Positions 1-6,438 of a DNA stretch of 11,805 bases are shown in pieces. This stretch comes from GCA-2729515 sp036336695 (GTDB lineage: Bacteria; Myxococcota_A; UBA9160; SMWR01). Below the pieces are notes generated by a model. It was not told where the DNA came from, ran no database searches, and saw only the letters and a list, made by a program, of their open reading frames with translations. The DNA lies in assembly GCA_036336695.1 (NCBI GenBank), contig JAYZFQ010000134.1:1-11805 (forward strand). The letters are read 5' to 3'. Numbering within the stretch: the stretch's first letter is position 1; each line of letters starts with the position of its first letter. Position numbers and translations under genes: made by a program.

Positions 1-876
1 ATGCCGCCGAACGGCACCATCGCCGTTCGCGCCGCCGCCGGTTCGGCAGACCCCTTCGCCGTTTGGCTCCCCACCCTGATCGCGACCACGTGTTCAACGC
101 TCGCCGCGGTCGGCGTGTTCTACCTGCTGCGAGACCGTAAACGCTACGCGGTGCGGCCCCTGGAGAACCCGCCCGAAGACGCGCCGGAAGAGGACTTCGC
201 GCTCCCCGAAACCGCCGACGTACTCGGTGCGGCCCGCAGGCCGATGGAACTCTGGCGCAAGCTCGTGCTCGGCGCGGTCGTCGCCGCGCTCGGCCTCGGC
301 ATCGCTCTCGGGTTTTTCGATGCCCTGGAACGCAGCAGCCCCGGGGCCGCCACCCGCGAAATGCTGCGCGCCTGGCTCTTCCCGCTCCTGGTGAGCGCGC
401 TGCTCCTGATCGGGTTCGCCGGGCGCGTGCGCGTCTACGAGTCCGCAATCACCGGCGCCCGGGAAGGCCTCTCGGTCGTGGTGCGCATCATCCCCTACCT
501 CGTCCTGATCCTGGTCGCGGTCGGCATGTTCCGGGCCTCGGGCGCCCTCGACCTGCTGATCCAGGTGGTGGATCCGGTGACGCGCCTCATCGGCATCCCC
601 GGCGAGGTCCTGCCCATGGCGCTCCTCCGACCGCTTTCGGGCAGCGGCGCCTTTGCCGTGATGTCGGAGATCCTCGCCCAGTACGGTCCCGACTCCTTCG
701 TGGGCCTGCTCGCGAGCACGCTCCAGGGTTCGACCGAGACCACCTTCTACGTCCTCACGCTCTACGCCGGTGCGGCCGGCGTCCGCGACGTGCGCTTTGC
801 GTTGATCGCATGCCTCAGCGGCGACTTCGCGGGCCTGCTCGGCGCGACAGCCGCCTGTCATCTCTTCTTCGGGTGA
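1..876 (+). CDS. SpmA-SpmB fused spore-maturation-type membrane protein (5' partial)
   Basis: The reading frame is open to the left edge, and the Met at base 1 looks internal. The first ~45 residues (GTIAVRAAAGSADP, then a hydrophobic stretch) resemble the C-terminal end of SpmA. A charged linker (about 46-80) follows, and residues ~118-291 are a near-complete SpmB: VRIIPYLV, FRASGALD, EVLPMALLRPLSGSG (203-217) and YGPDSF-GLLAST-QGSTETTFYV (228-250) are its hallmark motifs. Several hydrophobic segments indicate a multi-pass inner-membrane protein of the nucleoside-recognition (Gate) family. In Bacillus SpmA and SpmB are separate proteins needed for spore-core dehydration; fused forms occur in non-sporulating Gram-negatives with unknown role. 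The TGA stop overlaps the next start by one base (TGATG), so it is translationally coupled to the amino-sugar kinase. That context suggests a link to envelope or murein metabolism, which is inference. Confidence 0.9.
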   Translation: MPPNGTIAVRAAAGSADPFAVWLPTLIATTCSTLAAVGVFYLLRDRKRYAVRPLENPPEDAPEEDFALPETADVLGAARRPMELWRKLVLGAVVAALGLGIALGFFDALERSSPGAATREMLRAWLFPLLVSALLLIGFAGRVRVYESAITGAREGLSVVVRIIPYLVLILVAVGMFRASGALDLLIQVVDPVTRLIGIPGEVLPMALLRPLSGSGAFAVMSEILAQYGPDSFVGLLASTLQGSTETTFYVLTLYAGAAGVRDVRFALIACLSGDFAGLLGATAACHLFFG

Positions 877-1943
877 TGGCGGACTCCGCCGCGTTGCTCG
901 AGGAACGGCTCCGCACCCTGGTGACCGACACCCTCGGACAACACGTGGCGCAGATTGACTGGCTACCGGGCCAGCTGGGCACGCGTCGCTTCGCGCGCAT
1001 CCGGCTCGAAGGCGGAGCCCCGCCCAGCGTCGTCGCACGCATCGACACCACTGAAGATCCGGCCGGCCGGCCGCCGGGCGTGGCACCGGAACCGGCCCTG
1101 GAACCCATCCGCTACCTCCTGGAATCCCACGGACTCCCAGTACCCCGGCGCTTCGGACTGGACGCGGCGGAGGGAATCGCGCTCCTCGAAGACGTCGGAG
1201 ATGTCTCCTTGCGGGAGGCCGCGGGCAGCGCGACCCGAGCCGAGCGGCACGCGCTGTACACCGAAGCCTGCGACCTCGTGCCCCGGCTCCAGCGCATCGG
1301 TCCCACCGACGTGCCTGCCTTCCAGCGTCGACTCGACTCGGAACTGTTCGGCTACAAGGCCGGCCTCTTCGCCCGCTACGGTCTCGCGCTGCGCGGAAGC
1401 GCTGCTACCGATGCCGAGACCCGGACCATCCAGGCGGCGTTCGCGAAGATCTCCGCGCAAGTCGCCGGGGCGCCTCATCGCCTGGCCCACCGCGATTTCC
1501 AGAGCGCGAACCTGCACGTCGTTCCCGGAGGAAGACCGGGGAGCCGTCTCGCGATGATCGACCTCCAGGGCGCCTTCCTCGCTCCACCGGAATACGACCT
1601 CGTCTGCTTGTTGCGGGATTCCTATGTCGAACTCGAGGCCGAGGAAGTACAGGAACAGCTCGATCGCATCCGCCCCGAACTCCCGGACGCCCCGGAACCC
1701 GAAGGCTTCGCCGCCCGCTTCGATCTCCTCACCCTGACACGGAAGGGCAAGGATCTCGCACGCTTCGTTCAGGCGGCGCGGGAACGGGGCGACGCGCGCT
1801 TCCTCCAGTACGCTCCCGCGAGCGTTCGGGCACTTCGCCAGGCCGCCTTCCGTGCCGCAGACCGGGACCCGGACTTCGCGGCACTCGCAGACATCGTGAC
1901 TTCCCTCCCGGAAACCACCGAGGCCCTCCCATGCGGGGAATGA
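876..1943 (+). CDS. amgK: AmgK-like N-acetylmuramate/N-acetylglucosamine kinase (aminoglycoside phosphotransferase fold)
   Basis: 355-residue APH-fold kinase. The catalytic loop is H205-R-D207-F-Q-S-A-N212 (Asp207 the expected base, Asn212 a metal ligand), and the second metal-binding motif is D229-L-Q with the following PPEYDLVCLLRDSY, which closely resembles AmgK. An N-lobe LLEDVGD motif also fits. AmgK phosphorylates the anomeric position of MurNAc (and GlcNAc) with ATP in the cytoplasm, making MurNAc-1-phosphate for MurU. The frame stays open upstream to base 810, but I chose the ATG at 876 because it overlaps the upstream stop as TGATG and gives the family's usual N-terminus (MADSAALLEERL). 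The next gene is a MurU-like uridylyltransferase overlapping by 13 bases, the same pairing as in Pseudomonas. The residual doubt is substrate: related kinases act on other sugars. Confidence 0.85.
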   Translation: MADSAALLEERLRTLVTDTLGQHVAQIDWLPGQLGTRRFARIRLEGGAPPSVVARIDTTEDPAGRPPGVAPEPALEPIRYLLESHGLPVPRRFGLDAAEGIALLEDVGDVSLREAAGSATRAERHALYTEACDLVPRLQRIGPTDVPAFQRRLDSELFGYKAGLFARYGLALRGSAATDAETRTIQAAFAKISAQVAGAPHRLAHRDFQSANLHVVPGGRPGSRLAMIDLQGAFLAPPEYDLVCLLRDSYVELEAEEVQEQLDRIRPELPDAPEPEGFAARFDLLTLTRKGKDLARFVQAARERGDARFLQYAPASVRALRQAAFRAADRDPDFAALADIVTSLPETTEALPCGE

Positions 1944-2869
1944 TCGTGGCCGCCGGGCTCGGCACGCGCATGCGCCCGCTCACGGACTGGAAACCCAAGC
2001 CGGCCTGCCCCGTGCGGGGCATTCCGCTCATCGCGTACCAGTTGGAACTGCTCGCCCGCCACGGCGTCACCGAAGTCATCGTGAACACGCACCACCTGCC
2101 GAACGTGCTCGTCGCCGCAGCAGAGCGCTACTGCCCTACCGGCGTCCGGGTCACCTTCTCCCATGAGCCCGAACTGCTCGATACGGGCGGAGGCATCCGC
2201 CGTGCCGCCGCCTTCCTGCGGGAAAGCGACCCCTGTCTCATCGTGGGGGGCGACATGCTCCTCGACGCAGACCTCACGGCGCTCTGCGACTCCCACCGGG
2301 AAACCGGTGCCGCGGTCACCCTGCTCCTCCGGCGAGATCCGCGCGCAGCCGAATTCGGCACGATCGGCATCGACGCAGAGGGCTGCCTGCGTCGCATCGG
2401 ACCGCGCTTCGACCTCGGCGACGTGCACGATGCCGGGGTGTACGTCTGGGCCAACGTCGTCTCGGCGCGGGCCTTCGAAACCCTGCCCGACCGGGAGGCC
2501 TTCGGACACCTCGACCACTGGCTCGCCCCCCGGCTCCGGGCCGGTGCCCGGGATATCCGGGCAAAAGTGACGAACATCACAGCTGGCGCCTGGGAACCCG
2601 TGGGAACCTTGGCCGAGTACCTCCGGGCAAACCTCGCGCCGACCCGGCTGTCCTACCTGGACGCAGATGCCCGGGCGCAGGCCGAGGGAACCCGGTTCGA
2701 AGCTGCGGCGGTGATCGGCGCCGGCGCAACACTAGGAAAGGGGGCCACCCTGGAGCGCGCGGTAGTCTGGGAGAACGAACGAGTGCCGGAGGGCCTGCGA
2801 GCAAGCGACGGCGTCTTTGCAGGTGGCGCCTTCCACCCCTGCGACACCCCGGCGGGAGGCCGCACGTGA
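1931..2869 (+). CDS. murU: MurU-like NDP-sugar pyrophosphorylase with C-terminal extension
   Basis: 312-residue sugar-phosphate nucleotidyltransferase. The N-terminal signature is GLGTRMRPLTDWKPKP (9-24), with LLDTGGGI (82-89), metal-binding GGD (106-108) and W221-E-P-V-G-T near the end of the catalytic domain. Next to an AmgK-like kinase the expected reaction is MurNAc-1-phosphate plus UTP to UDP-MurNAc, which bypasses de novo synthesis. MurU proteins are normally ~220-230 residues and lack the C-terminal helix. Here about 80 extra residues carry one short hexapeptide-like stretch (VIGAGATLGKGATLERAVVW, 261-280), recalling the left-handed beta-helix of GlmU- or GDP-mannose-type enzymes. A related NDP-sugar synthase activity is therefore possible. 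The start at 1931 has GAGG (1920-1923) seven bases upstream and gives MRGMIVAAG, matching the family N-terminus; an ATG at 1940 overlapping the amgK stop as ATGA is the alternative. Confidence 0.8.
   Translation: MRGMIVAAGLGTRMRPLTDWKPKPACPVRGIPLIAYQLELLARHGVTEVIVNTHHLPNVLVAAAERYCPTGVRVTFSHEPELLDTGGGIRRAAAFLRESDPCLIVGGDMLLDADLTALCDSHRETGAAVTLLLRRDPRAAEFGTIGIDAEGCLRRIGPRFDLGDVHDAGVYVWANVVSARAFETLPDREAFGHLDHWLAPRLRAGARDIRAKVTNITAGAWEPVGTLAEYLRANLAPTRLSYLDADARAQAEGTRFEAAAVIGAGATLGKGATLERAVVWENERVPEGLRASDGVFAGGAFHPCDTPAGGRT
2854..2859 (+). promoter_or_regulatory. Shine-Dalgarno for the MBL-fold gene
   Basis: GGGAGG lies inside the last codons of the murU-like gene, six bases before the GTG at 2866. 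It supports the GTG start and independent re-initiation at the overlapping GTGA junction. Confidence 0.7.
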
Positions 2870-3603
2870 GCGAAGTCGTCTTCGTAGGGACCAGCGACGC
2901 CTTCGGTGCCGGTGGGCGCCGGCAGTCCGCCGTCCTGGTCCGCGCAGCCAACGGCGGCGTACTCCTCGACTGCGGCATGACGACGAGCACTGGCCTCTCC
3001 GAGTTGGGAATCGACCGGGACGAGATCGATGCGATCGCCATCTCGCACTTCCACGGCGACCACTACGGGGGCATCGCCACGCTTCTCCTCGCCGCTCTCT
3101 ACGAGGATCGCCGCACCAAACCCCTCGTGATCGCGGGACCCACGGGCATCGAGGCGCGTGTGCGCGGGCTGGCCGCCGCCCTCTGCTACGAGGTCGAGGA
3201 TCGGGAGTGGAGCTTCCCGATCCATTACCGGGAATTCCAGGCCGGACAATCCATCCCGGCCGGTCCCGCCCAGCTCAGCGCCTTCGCTGCCGTTCACCAG
3301 GAACACACCTGCCCCCATTGCCTGGTCCTCGATACGGGCTCCGGCCGCGTCGCCTACTCAGGCGATACGGGCTGGTTCCCCGAACTGCCCGCACGGGTCG
3401 GAGAAGCCGACCTCTTCGTGTGCGAGTGCACCTACCACTCGACGTCCTTCGACTTCCACATCAACCACGAAACGTTGGCCAAGCACCGGGAAGAGTTTCG
3501 CTGCGGGCGCGTGATCCTGACCCACCTCGGCAGCGAAATGACCGACCGCCGCGGTCAGGCGGTCTTCGAAACGGCCGACGACGGGAGCGTCTTCAAGGTC
3601 TAG
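2866..3603 (+). CDS. MBL-fold metallo-hydrolase (RNase Z/phosphodiesterase-like)
   Basis: 245 residues spanning a complete metallo-beta-lactamase fold. Metal ligands visible are H61-F-H63-G-D65-H66, H144 (in AAVHQEH), D167 (in YSGDTGW) and H220 (in LTHLG). The N-terminus GTSDAFGAGGR resembles the RNase Z/PhnP-like phosphodiesterase branch rather than true beta-lactamases. There is no signal peptide, so it is probably cytoplasmic. It starts with GTG inside the murU stop (GTGA overlap) behind a strong ribosome site, so it is the fourth member of the murein-recycling operon. Its substrate cannot be read from sequence. A nucleotide, cyclic or sugar phosphodiester or a lactone-type muropeptide derivative are options. 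It could stand in for a missing recycling step, but MBL enzymes rarely act as simple phosphomonoesterases, so this is only a hypothesis. Its last 11 bases overlap the convergent anmK. Confidence 0.85.
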   Translation: MSEVVFVGTSDAFGAGGRRQSAVLVRAANGGVLLDCGMTTSTGLSELGIDRDEIDAIAISHFHGDHYGGIATLLLAALYEDRRTKPLVIAGPTGIEARVRGLAAALCYEVEDREWSFPIHYREFQAGQSIPAGPAQLSAFAAVHQEHTCPHCLVLDTGSGRVAYSGDTGWFPELPARVGEADLFVCECTYHSTSFDFHINHETLAKHREEFRCGRVILTHLGSEMTDRRGQAVFETADDGSVFKV

Positions 3604-4750
3604 GCGAAGCCCCGGGGCAGACCTCGCCGAGCACCGCCGCGCGAGAAGCCCCGGTGCATTGCGGCAGGTGGTTGGGCAGGCCCAGCAACGCATTGCGCCC
3701 CATCAACGCGAAGGCCATCGCCTCGGCGGCATCGGCCGGAACCCCGAGCGCGTCGAAGGGTTCCACCGCGGAGGCAGGGAACGCCCCTGTCAGCCCACCG
3801 AGAAAGGCGTGGTTGCGCGCGCCGCCCCCGCCCACGAGCACGCGCCCCACCCCCGCGACACCGCCGAGCCAGTGATCGGCCGCGCGACGGATCGCTTCCA
3901 CGGAAGCAGCCACGAGGGTGGCAAGGAGATCGTCGAGAGATCGTCCGGACTCGGACGCTTCGGCCGCCAGCGCTTCGGCCTCGGCCGCGCCGTAGCGCTC
4001 CCGCCCGGTCGATTTGGGCGGATCTCGCCTCAGGAACGCGTCGTCCAGGAGCCGCTCCAGGAGCGCCGCGTCGACCGCCCCCCGTTGCGCCCGCGCGCCG
4101 TCCGTATCGATGCGCTCCTGCCCCGCGGTCATCGCACGCACCGCGCCATCGATGAGCGAATTTGCGGGGCCGACATCGAAGGCCCGGACCGCCCCCGCGT
4201 CCCCTCCGGCGGGAAGCCACGTGACGTTCGCGATGCCACCGAGATTGAGGACCAGCCGCGACTCGCGCGCGTCGGCGAACGCCGCGAAATGGAAGAAAGG
4301 CGCAAGGGGAGCTCCCTCTCCGCCCGCGGCGATGTCGCGGGTGCGGAAATCGGCGACGGTGGTGCAACCCGTTCGCTCGGCAATCACGGAGGGATCTCCG
4401 ATCTGCAGCGTGGCCCGGAGTTCCGGGTGGTGGGCCACGGTCTGACCGTGGGAGGCGACCGCGTCCACCGCATCGAGGGGCACGCCCGCGGCGTCGGCCA
4501 CTTCCCGCGCGGCCTGGGCAAAGCGCTCGCCGAGGGCGACGTCGAGGGCGGCGAGTTCGCCCAGGGCGTCCCCGGCCGGCACCCGTCCCGCCGCCAGGTG
4601 ATGAATTCGCACCTGGAGTTCTTGGGGAAACGGCGACTCCCGGTAGGCCACCAGCCGGAACGGACGCGGTGCCGTGCCCTCGGGCCATTCCACCAGCGCC
4701 GCATCGACCCCGTCCGCCGACGTCCCGGACATGAGTCCGATCACCCGCAC
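3593..4750 (-). CDS. anmK: Anhydro-N-acetylmuramic acid kinase
   Basis: 385 residues, full length for AnmK (about 370-390). It converts 1,6-anhydro-MurNAc from murein turnover, with ATP and ring-opening water, to MurNAc-6-phosphate in the cytoplasm. Visible ASKHA-fold motifs: GLMSGTSADGVD (5-16, phosphate-1 loop), SHGQT (100-104), F191-D-V-G-P-A-N197 with Asp192 matching the proposed catalytic base, PPKSTGRE (244-251), GGGGARN (307-313, adenosine binding) and EAMAFALMG (343-351). The start is GTG at 4750; no later ATG leaves the GLMSGTS motif intact. The gene has no Shine-Dalgarno, but a TAACCT box ends 7 bases before the GTG, consistent with a leaderless transcript. It converges on the amgK-murU operon and overlaps the MBL gene by 11 bases. 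With AmgK and MurU it supplies most of the anhydro-MurNAc to UDP-MurNAc route. Confidence 0.96.
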   Translation of the reverse strand: MRVIGLMSGTSADGVDAALVEWPEGTAPRPFRLVAYRESPFPQELQVRIHHLAAGRVPAGDALGELAALDVALGERFAQAAREVADAAGVPLDAVDAVASHGQTVAHHPELRATLQIGDPSVIAERTGCTTVADFRTRDIAAGGEGAPLAPFFHFAAFADARESRLVLNLGGIANVTWLPAGGDAGAVRAFDVGPANSLIDGAVRAMTAGQERIDTDGARAQRGAVDAALLERLLDDAFLRRDPPKSTGRERYGAAEAEALAAEASESGRSLDDLLATLVAASVEAIRRAADHWLGGVAGVGRVLVGGGGARNHAFLGGLTGAFPASAVEPFDALGVPADAAEAMAFALMGRNALLGLPNHLPQCTGASRAAVLGEVCPGASPRP

Positions 4751-4775
4751 GGAGCGAGGTTAGGATCCCGCTCCG
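4750..4775. repeat. 7-bp inverted repeat at the anmK start (possible operator)
   Basis: CGGAGCG (4750-4756) and CGCTCCG (4769-4775) are perfect inverted repeats separated by 12 bases. The dyad encloses the putative anmK -10 box and includes the first base of its GTG start. A repressor binding here would block anmK initiation, or the RNA of a longer transcript would hide the start codon in a hairpin. Short G+C-rich dyads arise easily by chance in such DNA. Confidence 0.35.
4758..4763 (-). promoter_or_regulatory. Putative -10 box of a leaderless anmK promoter
   Basis: TAACCT on the minus strand ends 7 bases before the GTG of anmK, so transcription would begin at or next to the start codon. There is no Shine-Dalgarno in the 20 bases upstream and no convincing -35 hexamer. 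The same layout is seen before two other operon-leading genes in the window. Confidence 0.4.
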
Positions 4776-4789
4776 CGCACCGCGACACG

Positions 4790-4818
4790 TTGACACGGGC
4801 GGCAGCCACCCGAATACT
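4790..4818 (+). promoter_or_regulatory. Sigma70-type promoter for the glycosyltransferase operon
   Basis: A perfect -35 hexamer TTGACA (4790-4795) is followed after 17 bases by AATACT (4813-4818), four of six matches to TATAAT at consensus positions 2, 3, 4 and 6. Transcription would start near 4825, giving a leader of about 65 bases with a Shine-Dalgarno at 4878. It faces away from anmK and is the strongest promoter-like sequence in the window. Confidence 0.65.
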
Positions 4819-4877
4819 CCGGCGACCCGGGAATCCGAGCCGTGGTGAAAAAGACTCGGCCAAGCCATCGGGCAAAC

Positions 4878-4881
4878 GGAG
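4878..4881 (+). promoter_or_regulatory. Shine-Dalgarno deciding the start of the small membrane protein
   Basis: GGAG lies eight bases before the ATG at 4890 and favours it over the in-frame GTG at 4842, which has none. Confidence 0.55.
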
Positions 4882-4889
4882 TTCTATCC

Positions 4890-5144
4890 ATGAACGATTC
4901 CTCGCGCACCCAGGGCGGCCTGATCTGCGTAGCTGTGGTGATTCTCGGCGCGTGGTTCCTGCTCGGCCTGCTCGGAGAAAGCTACTGGGCCCTCGCGATT
5001 CCCGTCGCGGTCGTGGTGTTCTTCGCGCTCGGCCTGTGCTTCTGGGTCGGGTACACGATCGCAACGATCCAGGTGGAGCCCTTCGAAGAGGACAGCGCCG
5101 CCGACCCCGAAACGCCCGAACCCGGCGAAACCCCCTCGGCCTGA
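4890..5144 (+). CDS. Small two-helix membrane protein
   Basis: 84 residues, not a family I recognise. After a short polar N-terminus (MNDSSRTQ) come two hydrophobic segments, about residues 10-29 (GLICVAVVILGAWFLLGLLG) and 33-60, separated by a brief G-E-S-Y turn. An acidic, proline-rich tail (roughly 65-84) follows. The likely topology is an inner-membrane hairpin with both ends on the cytoplasmic side. I chose ATG 4890 because GGAG (4878-4881) lies eight bases upstream; the frame extends back to a GTG at 4842 without a ribosome site. It is the first gene behind the TTGACA promoter and stops 8 bases before the glycosyltransferase start. By position it could tether or regulate the glycosyltransferases at the membrane, but nothing in the sequence proves this. 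Confidence 0.75.
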   Translation: MNDSSRTQGGLICVAVVILGAWFLLGLLGESYWALAIPVAVVVFFALGLCFWVGYTIATIQVEPFEEDSAADPETPEPGETPSA

Positions 5145-5152
5145 ACGCCGCC

Positions 5153-6412
5153 ATGCGGATCGCCCTCCTCACCTACCGCGGGAATATGTATTGCGGCGGC
5201 CAGGGCATCTACGCCGCCTACCTGGCCCGGGAATGGAAACGCGCCGGCCACGACGTGCACGTGATCGCCGGGCCGCCCCTGCCCGAGCTCGATCCCGGGA
5301 TCCCGCTTCACGTCATCCCCAACGCGAACGTCTTCGGCCAGGACCACCCCGACTGGCTTCCGAAACAAGACCCGTTCTCGTTGCTGAAGCCGCTCTCGCT
5401 TTGGGAACTCGGCGTGTCTCGCTTCGGCGTGTTTCCGGAAATGCAGACCTTTGGTCTGCGTCTCCTCATGCGCTGGCGGCAACTCCACCAGCAACACAAG
5501 TTCGACGTGGTCTTCGACAACCAGTGCCTCTCCTGGGGGCTCCTGGGCATCCGCGCAACGGGCGTCCCCGTCGTCTCGGTGATCCACCACCCCCTCCACA
5601 TCGACCGCGAGGCCGACTACGCCATCGACCCGAGCCTGGTCAAGAAACTGAAGCGCACGCTCTACTTCCCGCTCTTCATGCAACAGGTGGTGGCGCCGAG
5701 ACTCGACAAGATCGTGACGGTGAGCGAGGCGTCTCGCCACGAGATCCGCCGCTACTTCGGGATCCCGGAGAAGGAGGTCGCGGTCGTCTACAACGGCACC
5801 GATGCCGAGTTCTTCCGCCCGACCCCCGGCGTCCGAAAAGAGGCCGATCTCCTGTTCGTCGGGCGCACCGAAGACCGGAAGAAGGGACTCGGAACCCTGC
5901 TCGAGGCCCTGGCGCTGCTGCCGGAAGAGATCACCCTCCGGATCGTGGACGGTCGCATTCCGGACGATGGCCTGGTGATGCGCTTCTTGCGCCGACACCG
6001 CATCGAACACCGGGTCCAACTCGTGCGCCGCCTGCTCACCCCCGAGGAACTCGTCCGCGAGTACTCGACGGCACGGGTGGCTGTCGTGCCCTCCTTCTTC
6101 GAGGGGTTCGGTTTTCCGGCCAGCGAAGCCATGGCGTGCGGGCTCCCGGTCATCGCGAACGCGGCGGGTGCTCTCCCCGAGGTCGTGGGAACCGATGGCC
6201 ACGCCGGCCTGCTGGTTCCCCCGCGAGACGCCCGGGCCATGGCCCAGGCGATCGAAGCCCTCCTGGCAGACCCCGAACGCACCGCCTCCATGGGACGGGC
6301 CGCCCGGCGCCGGATCCAGCACGTCTTCCAGTGGCGCGATGCGGCTCAGGGCCTGGTCGACGTGTTCGAAGAGACGCTGCGCGCTGCGCAAGGCCGTCCG
6401 CGCGCAGCCTAG
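5153..6412 (+). CDS. GT4-family glycosyltransferase (first paralogue)
   Basis: 419-residue GT-B enzyme of the retaining GT4 family. The N-terminal acceptor domain opens with MRIALLTYRGNMYCGGQGIY, where the C-G-G-Q-G loop is the usual glycine-rich nucleotide-sugar contact. IHHPLHIDRE (144-153), TVSEASRHEI (189-198) and VVYNGTD follow. The C-terminal donor domain has VGRTEDRKKG (K244), FFEGFGFPASEAMACG with the E-x7-E pair E317/E325, and LVPPRDA. It transfers a sugar from an NDP-sugar to an unknown, probably lipid- or glycan-linked, acceptor at the cytoplasmic membrane face. The frame is open far upstream across unrelated sequence. ATG 5153 is the family start and sits 8 bases after the small protein's stop, without a clear ribosome site, suggesting coupling. 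It is paralogous to the glycosyltransferase two genes downstream. Confidence 0.92.
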   Translation: MRIALLTYRGNMYCGGQGIYAAYLAREWKRAGHDVHVIAGPPLPELDPGIPLHVIPNANVFGQDHPDWLPKQDPFSLLKPLSLWELGVSRFGVFPEMQTFGLRLLMRWRQLHQQHKFDVVFDNQCLSWGLLGIRATGVPVVSVIHHPLHIDREADYAIDPSLVKKLKRTLYFPLFMQQVVAPRLDKIVTVSEASRHEIRRYFGIPEKEVAVVYNGTDAEFFRPTPGVRKEADLLFVGRTEDRKKGLGTLLEALALLPEEITLRIVDGRIPDDGLVMRFLRRHRIEHRVQLVRRLLTPEELVREYSTARVAVVPSFFEGFGFPASEAMACGLPVIANAAGALPEVVGTDGHAGLLVPPRDARAMAQAIEALLADPERTASMGRAARRRIQHVFQWRDAAQGLVDVFEETLRAAQGRPRAA

Positions 6413-6425
6413 GCGCGAGCAACTC

Positions 6426-6432
6426 GAGGAGG
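6426..6432 (+). promoter_or_regulatory. Strong Shine-Dalgarno for the operon methyltransferase
   Basis: GAGGAGG is six bases before the GTG at 6439, in the 26-base gap after the glycosyltransferase stop. It fixes the GTG start, because the frame is otherwise open far upstream without a real start. Confidence 0.8.
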
Positions 6433-6438
6433 CACAGG

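Noticed and set aside
94..1086. 330-codon minus-strand open frame opposite the SpmAB and AmgK genes
   Set aside because: It is rich in Arg, Gly, Glu and His with no family motif, and lies antisense to two well-supported genes. Long antisense frames are expected in G+C-rich DNA.
2817..3875. 352-codon plus-strand frame over the MBL gene and the anmK end
   Set aside because: Arg/Pro/Ser-rich frame-shifted reading of the MBL gene, whose metal-binding motifs are intact in the other frame.
4835..4859. Five-base inverted repeat CCGAG/CTCGG in the leader of the glycosyltransferase operon
   Set aside because: The stem is short with a 15-base loop and no U-run, so it does not support a terminator or riboswitch.
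3659..5152. In-frame upstream extension of the first glycosyltransferase
   Set aside because: About 498 codons opposite anmK and through the small membrane protein in another frame have no recognisable protein character. The GT4 family start is the ATG at 5153.
4982..6391. 469-codon minus-strand frame opposite the first glycosyltransferase
   Set aside because: Antisense shadow rich in His, Glu, Val and Gly; the plus-strand GT4 motifs are complete.
5191..6438. Upstream extension of the cassette methyltransferase frame
   Set aside because: Arg/Pro-rich out-of-frame reading of the glycosyltransferase. GAGGAGG and GTG at 6439 mark the real start.
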